From the NCBI GenBank assembly GCA_963750715.1, contig CAVVRP010000016.1, positions 124,001 through 188,000 of the forward strand: 64,000 nucleotides of DNA, written 5' to 3'. Source of the DNA: JAGVSR01 sp963750715. Its GTDB lineage: Bacteria; Pseudomonadota; Alphaproteobacteria; Rhizobiales; Hyphomicrobiaceae. Of this stretch, positions 1-8,321 are shown piece after piece (the first letter of the stretch is position 1; each line of letters starts with the position of its first letter). Below the pieces are notes generated by a model. It worked only from the letters and a program-made list of their open reading frames with translations, ran no database searches and was not told the DNA's origin. The position numbers were made by a program, and so were the translations under genes.

Positions 1-141
1 CGAGTGCGCCTCCAAGCGGCGTCCGGCCGCGCCATTCCAATTTACGGCCCGACCAATGTGAGCCGCGAGCCCAATGTTATTGAACGGTTTTTTCGATCCG
101 CGAGCGTTATCCCCAGGCTTCCCGTATGCCCAATGGATTAA
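1..141 (+). CDS. Possible 3' end of an unrecognised gene
   Basis: The first frame is open from the window edge to a TAA at 139-141, giving at most 46 residues with no start inside the window. The tail contains GRAIPIYGPTNVSREPN and ends RLPVCPMD. I do not recognise a family. A terminator-like hairpin lies about 150 bases downstream on the same strand, which is compatible with a gene ending here but does not prove it. An open frame of this length can occur by chance in GC-rich DNA, so this is a weak call. Confidence 0.2.
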   Translation, partial: RVRLQAASGRAIPIYGPTNVSREPNVIERFFRSASVIPRLPVCPMD

Positions 142-984
142 ATCGAGCTGAGCCACGTTCTCCATTCAACTGCGATGCTGGAGCTTCCCGGGTGACTGTA
201 CTGCGTAACCTGGTAATGCGTTGGAAGAACCGTAGCCGCACGATGCCTTGCTGAGTTTCTGTACCGCGTGACGATGTGAGGCTTACCTGAGCGGAGCGGA
301 TCGGGAGATCCGCTCCGCTCTATTGTTTCGTGGCATGTGGCATGCGGGCAACGGCGGCGATCTGATTTTCGCATACACTGTGCGCCATGGTCAGTGCCCG
401 CAATTGGCGGAGATACCTGGGGCTTGGCCGTCTTGTTGGCAGCCATGCAGCCGCTGCTCGTCGCTTCGGTCGTCCTCTCGTGCCAGGCCTTGGCTGATGG
501 GGCGCCGGCCGAAAAAGTCATCTATGTATATGTTCGGTGCGCGGTAAGATGGTGCTGCCGATAACGCCCCGGCAAGACCAGCCATCGACGCCGAAGAAGA
601 TGTGTCTGTGCTGCGCTTGCCTGTCGGGTTGCGCGTCCGGCACCGCGCTATTCGACCTGTCTGGCGAATTCGTGCTGGTTGAACCGAATCGGCGAGCCAT
701 CGGCGTTTCGAATGGCGCGCCATCGGTTGCCATAGCTTTGAGACGTACTCCAATCGTCTCCGCACGCGGTCCGCCGATTTTCCCAATCTGAAGATTATTC
801 GCTCTCATCTCGCTGGCCTGTGATCGGATCATCCGGTTCAGGCTAGCCACGAGCCATCGCAAACGAATACCTCCAAGATTAGCTCCCCATGCAGTTTTGC
901 ATTTCACGGGACCGGGAACGCCCAGGGAGCCCGTCCGGTCATCACGCTCTACGCCTCGACACTCGAGCATGCAGCAGAGTCGCT
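142..984. other. Long stretch without a convincing gene
   Basis: No frame here resembles a known family. One hint of a decayed gene is at 387-564. The frame from ATG 387 reads MVSARNWRRYLG; removing one G from the GGGG at about 419-422 would join it to LAVLLAAMQPLLVASVVLS...ALA-DGAPAEKV, which looks like a signal peptide with a cleavage site followed by only about 25 residues. Nothing recognisable follows. Together with the two gene remnants just downstream, this stretch reads as eroded accessory DNA. Confidence 0.35.
289..328 (+). terminator. Strong hairpin followed by a T-rich tail
   Basis: A perfect 14-bp stem (289-302 with 307-320) closes on a GGGA loop and is followed by TATTGTTT. This has the shape of a rho-independent terminator on the plus strand. 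The nearest upstream candidate gene end is the TAA at 139-141. The stem is unusually long and perfect for its surroundings. Confidence 0.65.
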
Positions 985-1190
985 GGACTTGCGCTAGACT
1001 ACACGTCTTTCGACAATCTCAGTGATGCCACGCTTCTCGCCGCGCACAAGGCCGGAATCGAGGACGTGCACGGCCTCGGCACGATCCTGAATACGGGACT
1101 GACGTATGCATACGGCATCACCGACGACCTTACGGTGACGGTGCGGCTCCCCTATGTCCGGCGTACCGGCATCCGCGAAGTAGAGCATTT
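985..1190 (+). pseudogene. Remnant of an outer-membrane transporter (heavy-metal / phenol-pathway 'transporter' family)
   Basis: The frame reads LDYTSFDNLSDATLLAAH and then TILNTGLTYAYGITDDLTV and RLPYVRRTGIREVEH. These are hallmark segments of the N-terminal half of outer-membrane 'transporter' proteins (MetA-pathway-of-phenol-degradation fold) that accompany metal-resistance genes. No signal peptide precedes the homology, and after about position 1190 the frame loses all resemblance, so the C-terminal barrel strands are absent. It lies directly upstream of a copper-binding-protein remnant, a pairing typical of metal-resistance islands. I infer a truncated, non-functional relic. Confidence 0.5.
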
Positions 1191-1254
1191 TGCGGCTCTA
1201 GTCCCCCTTGTGGCGGCCGGGCGGGCGCCGGCCGACGGTGGGCGATGCGATACT

Positions 1255-1483
1255 CAAAGATTACTTCAAGACGGTGTCGGCGATGCTGCCGACGGTAGTT
1301 GGCCTCGCCCGCTTTTTTCGGCTCTCGACGACGCGGCTCAAGGACGTCGCCAAGATATGCAGCGACGTGCGAAGACTGCGCAAGGAATGTGAAATGTACG
1401 CCAAGGCCCATGCCGTGTGCAAGGCTTGCGCAGCCTCGTGCGAAGCCTGCATCAAGGACTGCAAGAAGGTCATCGACGCCTGA
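1255..1483 (+). pseudogene. Remnant of a four-helix-bundle copper-binding protein (Csp / DUF326 type)
   Basis: The C-terminal part reads STTRLKDVAKICSDV, then KECEMYAKAHAVCKACA and SCEACIKDCKKVIDA, the Cys-rich helix signature of bacterial cytosolic/Tat copper-storage proteins, and ends at TGA 1481-1483. The N-terminal half is missing. Between the Cys of KIC and KEC (1366-1384) the frame reads RRLR where the family has C-x2-C. The shifted frame reads CEDCA, so a 2-base loss and a 1-base loss have together removed two copper-ligand cysteines while returning to frame. The missing start and this lesion support a pseudogene. Confidence 0.55.
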
Positions 1484-1629
1484 GCGGGTGACCTCGCCCG
1501 GCGAACCATGTATAGGGGGGCGCGATGAGGCAGCGTCGGGCAGCGTAGACGCCCCCGTAGGGCCTCGACGCTCTCCGTTCATCCCACCGGGACGTTCCTG
1601 GGATTTGCCCATTTCGAGGACCAAGCCAC

Positions 1630-3282
1630 GTGAGTTCCGACGCGCGCCCGCAGGAGGCGCAAGATCATAAATTCGTCGAGTCAGCCCATGTGGGCGGTGC
1701 GACGGCCAGCGTCATGGAGCGCGAAATCGCGCGCCGGCGGACGTTCGCGATCATCTCGCACCCTGACGCCGGCAAGACGACGCTGACCGAGAAGCTGCTG
1801 CTGTTCGGCGGCGCCATTCAGCTCGCCGGTCAGGTGAAAGCGAAGAAAGACAAGCAGAACACTCGGTCCGACTGGATGGCAATCGAGCGCGCGCGCGGCA
1901 TTTCGGTCGTCACGTCGGTGATGACATTCGAGTACGGCGGGGCGGTATTGAACCTGCTCGACACGCCGGGCCACGAAGACTTCTCCGACCAGACCTATCG
2001 CACGCTGACTGCGGTCGACAGTGCTATCATGGTGATCGATGCGGCCAAGGGCATCGAGGCGCGCACGCGCAAGCTGTTCGAGATCTGTCGCCTGCGCGAT
2101 ATCCCGATTATCACCTTCATCAACAAGATGGACCGCGAGACACGCGAGCCGCTCGAACTGCTCGACGAGATCGCAAGCGTACTGGCGCTCGACACCGCTC
2201 CGATGGTCTGGCCGATCGGGCGGGGCCGCGAGTTCCGCGGCACTTATGATCTGACGACGCCACGCATCAGCCGTCTTGACGACGACGCGCGGAGCGTGAA
2301 GGTCTCGGGGCCTGACGAACCCGTCTTTGATACGCTGCTCGAGGAGGATGTTGCGCAGCGCTGGCGAGAGGAAGTAGATCTGGTACAGGGCGCTTGCGGG
2401 AAGTTTGAGCTTGAAGCCTTTCGCCACGGCACGCTGACGCCGGTCTACTTCGGCAGCGCGCTCAGGAACTTCGGCGTGCGCGATCTGCTCGACGCGCTGA
2501 TCGCACATGCGCCACCGCCGCGCAGCCTAAAAGCCGCGACCCGCATGGTCGAGGCCGACGAGCCGGCGATGACGGGCATCGTGTTCAAGATCCAGGCGAA
2601 CATGGACCCCAACCATCGCGATCGCATGGCCTTCATGCGCGTTGTGTCAGGAAAACTCACACGTGGCATGCGCACGAAGGTCGTGCGGACGGGCAAGACG
2701 ATGTCGCTCGCTGCACCGCAGTTTTTCTTCGCGCAGGATCGCTCGCTGGCCGAAGAAGCCTACGCGGGTGACGTCGTCGGCATCCCGAACCGCGGCGCAT
2801 TGCGCATCGGCGACGCGCTAACCGAGGGCGAGGACATTGCCTTCCTCGGCATTCCAAGCTTCGCTCCGGAAATCCTGCGCCGCGTGCGCCTGGAGGATGC
2901 GATCCGCGCCAAGAAGCTCCGCGAGGCCCTGATGGAAATGGCGCAGGAAGGCGTCGTCCAGATCTTCAATCCGGTCGATGGGACGCAGCCGATCGTAGGC
3001 GTCATCGGGGCGCTGCAGCTCGACGTGCTTGCCGATCGACTGACCAACGAATACGGCCTGCCGATCTCATTCGAACAGCCCCAGTGGGAAACCGTGCGCT
3101 GGATCTCGTCGGACGATGCGGCGGCGCTCGAAGCCTTTGTCGACAAGAACCGCGGCCAGATCGCCGTCGACCTTGATGGAGACCGTGTCTACTTCGCGGC
3201 GTCGCAATTCAGCCTTGGCTGGGCGCAGGACAAGAACACGGCCATCCGCTTCACGGATATCAAGACGCTTCAGACGGGCTAG
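1630..3282 (+). CDS. prfC: Peptide chain release factor 3
   Basis: 550 residues, full length for RF3, a translational GTPase that removes RF1/RF2 from the ribosome after peptide release. G1 is SHPDAGKTT (about residues 44-52), G3 is DTPGHEDF and G4 is INKMD. The switch segment carries ARGISV, and the C-terminal RF3 domain ends in QFSLGWAQDKNTAIRF, which is diagnostic. The GTG start is chosen because GAGG lies about 10 bases upstream. An in-frame ATG at 1714 would still keep the whole G domain. The gene is monocistronic and converges with the Lys-rich gene downstream. Confidence 0.95.
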   Translation: MSSDARPQEAQDHKFVESAHVGGATASVMEREIARRRTFAIISHPDAGKTTLTEKLLLFGGAIQLAGQVKAKKDKQNTRSDWMAIERARGISVVTSVMTFEYGGAVLNLLDTPGHEDFSDQTYRTLTAVDSAIMVIDAAKGIEARTRKLFEICRLRDIPIITFINKMDRETREPLELLDEIASVLALDTAPMVWPIGRGREFRGTYDLTTPRISRLDDDARSVKVSGPDEPVFDTLLEEDVAQRWREEVDLVQGACGKFELEAFRHGTLTPVYFGSALRNFGVRDLLDALIAHAPPPRSLKAATRMVEADEPAMTGIVFKIQANMDPNHRDRMAFMRVVSGKLTRGMRTKVVRTGKTMSLAAPQFFFAQDRSLAEEAYAGDVVGIPNRGALRIGDALTEGEDIAFLGIPSFAPEILRRVRLEDAIRAKKLREALMEMAQEGVVQIFNPVDGTQPIVGVIGALQLDVLADRLTNEYGLPISFEQPQWETVRWISSDDAAALEAFVDKNRGQIAVDLDGDRVYFAASQFSLGWAQDKNTAIRFTDIKTLQTG

Positions 3283-3418
3283 ACTGCTTCCTCAACGGCG
3301 GGGCGTCCTTGCGCCTTACGGCTTCTCAGCCACCTCGGCCGCTGTGTCTTTCTTTCCCTTGCTATGCTTGCCCGATTTGGTGGAGTTCGCCGCCTTGTCG
3401 GTGCTGGAGGCCTTCGTC

Positions 3419-4639
3419 TTATTGGTCACGGTGGTCTTGTCGGTCTTGGCGGATGCGGAGCCCTTCACGGACTTGTCCGTCGATGCGACCTTCGTTGTTT
3501 TGCGGAGCGTCGGGCCTGCCCGACGTCGAGGCCTTCACGGCTTTGTCGGTTTTTGCGGACTTGTCCGTGCTCGCGACCTTTGTTTCCTTGGTCGTGGCGG
3601 ATTTCTCGGTCTTGCCGGGCGCGGACGTTTTCACGGCCTTGTCTGTCTTCGCCGCCGTGTTGGTGCTCGCAATCTTTGTCTTGCTGGCCGTGCTTGTTTT
3701 GTCGGCCTTGGATGACGTAGAACTTTTTTCGGTCTTGTCGCTCTTGGCAGCGTTTTCGGTGCTGGTGACTTTCGTCTTGCCGGCCGTGCCGGTCTTATCG
3801 GACTTGGCGGACGTCGCGGACTTCACAGAATTATCCGTGGCGACAATCTTCGTGGTCTTGGCGGCGCCGCTGTTCTCGGCCTTGGCGACGCCAGCGCTCT
3901 TGGCGGCCTTCTCGCTGGTCTTTGCCATCTTCGCCGACTTATCGGTGGCAGCAACCTTCGTGGACTTGGCCAGGCCGCCGTTCTCGGCCTTGCCGACGCC
4001 AGCGCTCTTGGCGGCATTCTCATTGGTCTTTGTGACCTTGGCCGTCTTATCCGTGGCCGCGACCTTCGTGGACTTTGCGGCGCCGATCTTGTCGCCGTTA
4101 GACGTTTTATCCGTCTTCGCAACTTTCGTTGACTTGGCGGTGCCGGTCTGGTCGGCCTTGCCGGCGCCTGAACTCTTGGCGGCCTTCTCGACCTTATCGG
4201 ATTTCTCCATTTTATCGGTCTTGGCGACCGTTGCAGTCTTTGCAGCAGGGCCGTTCGTGTCAGCCGTGGCGGCACCGTTCGTCTCGGATGCTTTTTCCGA
4301 CGTCGAGCTCTTCTCGGTACGGCTCTCGTCGGATACAGTTTTGTCGGCCTCCGCCGCGTTATAGCGGTCGACGTCCGCCTTCGTGATCTCGCCTTCCGCG
4401 GCGAGGGCGACGAGGCATGCGGAGGACAAGCCCGCCCCGACATTGCGCATGCACTGGCGGAGGGACTTGCTTCCGACCGGGTGCGCGCTGCAGTAGCGAA
4501 AGTAATCACCCTGGCATGCGGACTTGACCTTGTCGCTGACAGCATGAGCACGGTCCGTCCACAGCACGGCGAGCAAGCAAAGAATCGAGGCTCCCAGCAC
4601 TCCACCGCGGTAGGCTGGCGAACTGATTGTACTCTGCAT
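3419..4639 (-). CDS. Secreted Lys/Thr/Ala-rich repeat protein with N-terminal Cys-rich repeat (probable 3' frameshift)
   Basis: ATG 4639 (AAGG 8-10 bases upstream) starts a signal peptide ending DRAHA. Next comes a Cys-rich segment, ACQGDYFRYCSAHPVGS then RQCMRNVGAGLSSACLVAL, matching the GLG1-type cysteine-rich repeat seen in secreted rhizobial proteins. About 300 residues of low-complexity K/T/A/S repeats follow, with units such as KSTKVAATDKSAK recurring, resembling histone-H1-like tails. The frame ends at 3419 after an arginine-rich tail unlike the rest. After a +1 shift near 3500-3530, the next frame resumes the repeat (KTTKVASTDKSVK, KTDKTTVTNKTK) and ends EVAEKP at TAA 3318-3316. The intact gene therefore probably spans 3316-4639. 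Function unknown; the basic tail could bind acidic envelope polymers (inference). Confidence 0.6.
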   Translation of the reverse strand: MQSTISSPAYRGGVLGASILCLLAVLWTDRAHAVSDKVKSACQGDYFRYCSAHPVGSKSLRQCMRNVGAGLSSACLVALAAEGEITKADVDRYNAAEADKTVSDESRTEKSSTSEKASETNGAATADTNGPAAKTATVAKTDKMEKSDKVEKAAKSSGAGKADQTGTAKSTKVAKTDKTSNGDKIGAAKSTKVAATDKTAKVTKTNENAAKSAGVGKAENGGLAKSTKVAATDKSAKMAKTSEKAAKSAGVAKAENSGAAKTTKIVATDNSVKSATSAKSDKTGTAGKTKVTSTENAAKSDKTEKSSTSSKADKTSTASKTKIASTNTAAKTDKAVKTSAPGKTEKSATTKETKVASTDKSAKTDKAVKASTSGRPDAPQNNEGRIDGQVREGLRIRQDRQDHRDQ

Positions 4640-4792
4640 ATTAACAAGCCTTAACAAGTGGCTGACCCTGCACGAGGAACCGTTAAACACTGTCACCAGG
4701 AGGGACCCTTTGCAATAGCCGCCCGGTTGAAGGTCCGATAGTCGACGCCCGTTTCCGCCGCCGCTTATTGAGCTGGGTCAAACTTGGAACTC

Positions 4793-4815
4793 TCGGGAAA
4801 CGTTAACTTTCCCGA
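4793..4815. promoter_or_regulatory. Near-perfect palindrome upstream of a small secreted-protein gene
   Basis: Arms TCGGGAAA (4793-4800) and TTTCCCGA (4808-4815) flank CGTTAAC. It lies 22 bases before the ATG at 4837, where it could be an operator or a 5'-leader hairpin masking the ribosome-binding site. GTTAAC at its centre is itself palindromic, so the 23-bp element would be fully symmetric but for one C. Confidence 0.4.
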
Positions 4816-4836
4816 CCATGATGAGCGGAGTCTTCC

Positions 4837-5124
4837 ATGCTTTCGAAAAACCTAGCGGACCGGGCCCGCACCGTTGCCCTGACGATATGCCTCGTGGCGC
4901 CATCCGTCTTCATCAACGGCCGCGCCGAGGCGCGCAACTGGGGTAAGGATTACTATTCCCAGACGTTTGAAACCGACCGGCCTGTGAGAGGCTACGAAGG
5001 CTTCCTGTTCCCGGACTACTACTGCTCGTACAAGCGCTACCCGAAGCGCGTCTGCAGCAATGACAAGCGGGGCCGGCAAACATGCCGGATCACGGCCTGG
5101 ACTCTCGAACAGACCTGCCAATAG
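4837..5124 (+). CDS. Small secreted Cys-containing protein, unknown function
   Basis: 95 residues. A signal peptide (TVALTICLVAPSVFINGRAEA) is followed by a short basic, aromatic mature domain with four cysteines (YYCSYKRYPKRVC, RQTCRITAWTLEQTC), which could form two disulfides in the periplasm. GGAG about 8 bases before the ATG supports the start. It stands alone between genes on the opposite strand. I do not recognise a named family; small secreted proteins of this build are common in Hyphomicrobiales. Confidence 0.7.
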   Translation: MLSKNLADRARTVALTICLVAPSVFINGRAEARNWGKDYYSQTFETDRPVRGYEGFLFPDYYCSYKRYPKRVCSNDKRGRQTCRITAWTLEQTCQ

Positions 5125-5248
5125 GAAACGACGCAGCGGCGGCTTGTTGTACGGCATGGCGCGCTCTCCAATGATAAGCAGCAACGCACGAGGCGGCTGA
5201 TTGGAGGAGGGAACGCGACTTCATGTCGGGCCGTGCAACCGGAGGCCC

Positions 5249-6484
5249 TTACTCCACAGCCAAGACCGCCGGCCGTGCCGGGGACGTCGCTGGGCGAGCC
5301 AGCGCCATCTCATATGCGGCGAGCAGGCGCGAGCGCTCCTCGTCCCACCGCAGCAGGGCCTTGGCGCGCGCCTGGCCTTCGGCGGAAAGTTGCGCCTTGA
5401 GGTCGGCTTCGTCGAGGATGCGCGCCATTTGATGCGCGAGATTGACTGGGCAATTGCCGGACGCGTAGAGCGCTGCGTCGCCGGCGATCCTGCGGCCTTC
5501 CGTCAGATCGAACTGAACGAAGGGGATGCCGAGGCTCATGTACTCGAACACCTTGTTCATCGAAATCTTGTCGTTGTAGGTGTTCTTGGGATCGGGAATG
5601 GCGCCGATGTCGAAGGTCGAGAACGCTTGCAGTAGCGGCTTGCCCGACATGAAGCCGGTGAACGTCACATAGTCCTCGAGACCGAGGTCGCGCGTCATCG
5701 CGATCAGACTGGGCAGTTCGGTTCCTGAACCGACGATGGCGCACTGAATGTCGCGGCGGTACTGGGTATGGACGAGATCGGCCATTGCGCGGATCAGCAG
5801 GTCGACAGCGTCCTGCGCGCCCATGATGCCGACATAGCCGATCAGATGCTTGCGGCCATTCTTGAGCGAGAGGTCTGGCTCGACGCGCTTGAAGCGGGAT
5901 AGCTCCGGGATCGAGCGGACGATGAAAACGCGGTCCTTGCCCATGCCGCCGCGCCGGACGGCGATGTCCTTAAATGTCTCGTTAGTCGCAATCGCCACGT
6001 CAGCCGTTGCGAACGTCAGCCGCTCGAGCTTGGTCAGCAGCTTATGGAAGCGGCCGCGCTTGCCGAACTTCGCTTCGTAAAGTTCCGGGTTGACGTCGTG
6101 GTGGTCGAACACGAACGGCTTGCCGAACAGGTATTTCCAGAACCCCGCGATGAGGAACAGAAGGTCGGGCGGGTTGCACGCCTGCACGACATCGAAGCCG
6201 ACCTTGAAGTAGGCGCGCACCGAGAGTGCGAATTCCCAAGCCAGGGCCCAGCAGTATTCGACCGCATAGCCGACGGCGCCATCGGCCTCGTAGGGCAGCG
6301 GATGCCGGAAGATGTGGATGCCTTCGAGGAGTTCGTAGCCCTTGGTGTGGGTTCTGCCCTTGGGGCAGATGATCGACACCGTATATCCCGCGTCACGCAG
6401 CGTGCGCGCCTCCTGCCACACGCGCCTGTCGAGAGGTACGGTCAGATTCTCGACGATGATGAGAATACTCGCGCTCTTCGCCAC
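5249..6484 (-). CDS. Glycosyltransferase, GT4/GT1 GT-B fold
   Basis: 411 residues from GTG 6484, chosen because AGGAG lies 10 bases upstream and the Rossmann strand SILIIVENLTVPLDRRVWQE begins there; the longer frame to 6697 adds only unlikely sequence. The N-terminal acceptor domain has LDRRVWQEARTLRDAGY. The middle has FDHHDVNPEL. The C-terminal donor domain has IGYVGIMGAQDAVD and the E-x7-E-like segment KVFEYMSLGIPFVQFD with EGR after it. Such enzymes transfer sugars to lipid carriers or polysaccharides at the inner membrane. Sugar and acceptor cannot be told from sequence. Isolated gene, divergent from the 6752 gene. Confidence 0.85.
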   Translation of the reverse strand: MAKSASILIIVENLTVPLDRRVWQEARTLRDAGYTVSIICPKGRTHTKGYELLEGIHIFRHPLPYEADGAVGYAVEYCWALAWEFALSVRAYFKVGFDVVQACNPPDLLFLIAGFWKYLFGKPFVFDHHDVNPELYEAKFGKRGRFHKLLTKLERLTFATADVAIATNETFKDIAVRRGGMGKDRVFIVRSIPELSRFKRVEPDLSLKNGRKHLIGYVGIMGAQDAVDLLIRAMADLVHTQYRRDIQCAIVGSGTELPSLIAMTRDLGLEDYVTFTGFMSGKPLLQAFSTFDIGAIPDPKNTYNDKISMNKVFEYMSLGIPFVQFDLTEGRRIAGDAALYASGNCPVNLAHQMARILDEADLKAQLSAEGQARAKALLRWDEERSRLLAAYEMALARPATSPARPAVLAVE

Positions 6485-6632
6485 GCGGCCTGCTCCTGCA
6501 TACAGCGATGGCCGCACGTAAAAAAGCGCGCGATACGCCGTTCCACCCTGGTCGCATGGTGCGGGCAAACTGGTAAAAGAAGTGCTCAGCCAGTCCGTAA
6601 CTTTTCTGAATTGATCGTCCCGAAACGGCACA

Positions 6633-6646
6633 AAACAGGCCTGTTT
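6633..6646. promoter_or_regulatory. 14-bp perfect palindrome in a divergent promoter region
   Basis: AAACAGGCCTGTTT is perfectly symmetric, and CGAAAC/GTTTCG (6621-6626 with 6643-6648) forms an overlapping inverted repeat. It sits midway in the 267-base gap between the divergent glycosyltransferase (start 6484) and the small gene at 6752, where an operator for either would be expected. The regulator is unknown. Confidence 0.35.
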
Positions 6647-6751
6647 CGAGCATTTGTGCAGTCGGCCCGCTTCTTGCGAACGCTTGGCCCTAGACAACGA
6701 GAAGAATACTCGTTTACCGTTTGTTAGGAATTGCGTTCGAGGTGAGTTCCC

Positions 6752-6976
6752 GTGTTTCGTATCACACGACAGCGGCCGTACCCGGCAGTTCTCGATCTCG
6801 CCACCATGCGCGAGACGCTCTACTACATGAAGGACGATGCGCGTCGCGTGCGGGGCCTTGAAGGCGTCGCGGCTGCTCTCAATGCAGCCATCACGGAAAT
6901 TGAGGCGGCAGAGCGCAAGTCAAAGCCCGTGACCTATTCGCCGATCATGTCGCGCTTCCTGCCAATGCGGATCTGA
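6752..6976 (+). CDS. Small conserved-looking hypothetical protein
   Basis: 74 residues from GTG 6752, preceded by GAGGTGAG at good spacing. It is soluble and mixed-charge, probably largely helical (MRETLYYMKDDARRVRG, AAALNAAITEIEAAERK), with no signal peptide or membrane segment. It ends SPIMSRFLPMRI. I do not recognise the family. The ribosome-binding site and codon-like composition support a real gene. It stands alone, divergent from the glycosyltransferase. Confidence 0.6.
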   Translation: MFRITRQRPYPAVLDLATMRETLYYMKDDARRVRGLEGVAAALNAAITEIEAAERKSKPVTYSPIMSRFLPMRI

Positions 6977-7070
6977 CGGAGACCTCGCGGTGTATCGGCC
7001 ATGGTCGGGCCGATGCCGGCAACGTGCGGCGATGCGCTTGGCGAAGTTTGACTGTCTCCTCGGCCTTGGA

Positions 7071-7853
7071 TCAATATCTGAACTGTTCCGACAGAACGCG
7101 CTCCTCCAGTCCGTGGTCGGGATCGAACATCATCAGCAGATCGACATGTGACGCCTGCTCCACCTCGACGCGCACGATATGGCGCATCTCGGTGTGGTCA
7201 GCGACCGCGCTGACCGGGCGCTTGTCGTGCTCCAGTACCGCGATGGCGATGCGCGCGCTGTTCGGCAGCAAAGCCCCGCGCCAACGGCGAGGGCGGAACG
7301 GGCTGATCGGCGTCAGCGCCAACAACTGGGCGTTTATCGGGAGGATCGGACCGTAGGCCGACAGATTATAGGCGGTAGATCCTGCGGGGGTGGCGACAAG
7401 CACGCCGTCACAAATCAGTTCTTCCATGCGCATCTTCCCGTCGACCGACAGCTGAAGCTTGGCAGCTTGGTGCGTCAGGCGGAACATCGAGACCTCGTTG
7501 ATGGCGAGCGCCTTGTTAGCCTTGCCCGCCGTGTCGTAGGCAACCATCGATAACGGGTGCACCTGATTAATTTCGGCGGCTGCGAGCCGCTGGCACAGAT
7601 TGTCCTCGCGGTACTCGTTCATGAGATAACCGACCGAGCCGCGGTTCATGCCGTAGATAGGAATGCGGTCGTTCATGTGACGATGCAGCGTCTGGAGCAT
7701 GAGGCCGTCGCCCCCGAGCGCCACGATCGCGTCTGCATTGCTTGGGTCGACATCGCCATATTCGGCCGCAAGCCGGGCATGAGCTTCCTGCGCTTCAGGG
7801 ACTTCGCTCGACACGAAAGCTATTTTGTCGAATTGTCTCGCAGGCTGGGACAT
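7071..7853 (-). CDS. nadK: NAD kinase
   Basis: About 260 residues from ATG 7853 (MSQPARQFDKIAFVSS), matching the usual short alphaproteobacterial length. The enzyme phosphorylates NAD to NADP in the cytosol using ATP. Seen: the GGDG nucleotide motif (VALGGDGLML), the INEVSM segment for the NE/D motif, and the glycine-rich TPAGSTAYNLSAYGPILP that binds NAD. An in-frame GTG at 7895 would extend it by 14 residues, and neither start has a clear ribosome-binding site. It is divergent from cutA, whose start lies within 70 bases. Confidence 0.92.
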   Translation of the reverse strand: MSQPARQFDKIAFVSSEVPEAQEAHARLAAEYGDVDPSNADAIVALGGDGLMLQTLHRHMNDRIPIYGMNRGSVGYLMNEYREDNLCQRLAAAEINQVHPLSMVAYDTAGKANKALAINEVSMFRLTHQAAKLQLSVDGKMRMEELICDGVLVATPAGSTAYNLSAYGPILPINAQLLALTPISPFRPRRWRGALLPNSARIAIAVLEHDKRPVSAVADHTEMRHIVRVEVEQASHVDLLMMFDPDHGLEERVLSEQFRY

Positions 7854-7919
7854 GAGGTATGAGCCGGTGGTCGGGTGGATGGGGCCGGCGGACACCGGTA
7901 TTCACGGAGGCTCGCAAAG

Positions 7920-8264
7920 TTGCAGCAAAACGACAAGCTCGTTGTGATCTATGCCACGTTTCCCACGCTGGGCGCTGCGAAGGACGAGGCGGAGATCCTC
8001 GTCAGCTCCGGGTTGGTCGCATGCGCCAACATCATTCCGGGCATGCTTTCGGTCTACCGTTGGGAGGGTCGCATGCGCAACGATGATGAGGTTATTGCGA
8101 TCCTGAAGACGCGAGCAAGCCTGACCGATACCGTGATCGCGGCGGCCAAGGGCCGCCATCCGTATGACAACCCCGCCTTTCTGGTGCTGTCCGTCGACGG
8201 CGGATCAGATGCCTATGCCGCCTGGGTTCTCGCCGAAACGAGCGCTGCGTCGCGGCATCAATAG
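7920..8264 (+). CDS. cutA: Divalent-cation tolerance protein CutA
   Basis: 114 residues from TTG 7920, chosen over ATG 7875 because ACGGAGG ends about 10 bases upstream and family members start right at this strand (QQNDKLVVIYATFP). CutA is a trimeric PII-like ferredoxin-fold protein linked to copper tolerance. Family segments seen: LVACANIIPGMLSVYRWEG, DDEVIAILKTRASL and HPYDNPAFLVL. The signature Cys is in ACANI. The gene is monocistronic and divergent from nadK. Confidence 0.9.
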   Translation: MQQNDKLVVIYATFPTLGAAKDEAEILVSSGLVACANIIPGMLSVYRWEGRMRNDDEVIAILKTRASLTDTVIAAAKGRHPYDNPAFLVLSVDGGSDAYAAWVLAETSAASRHQ

Positions 8265-8321
8265 TAGGTACTCGCTCGTTCGCGCGCGACCGGCCGCTCG
8301 TGGGCGTCACTTGTGGTCGTG

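Noticed and set aside
3309..4364. Long hydrophobic plus-strand frame opposite the Lys-rich gene
   Set aside because: Antisense of a K/T-rich repeat always gives a V/L/F-rich frame; no signal peptide or ribosome-binding site.
4641..4654. TTAA-N6-TTAA before the Lys-rich gene as a CtrA box
   Set aside because: Spacing is one base short of the consensus.
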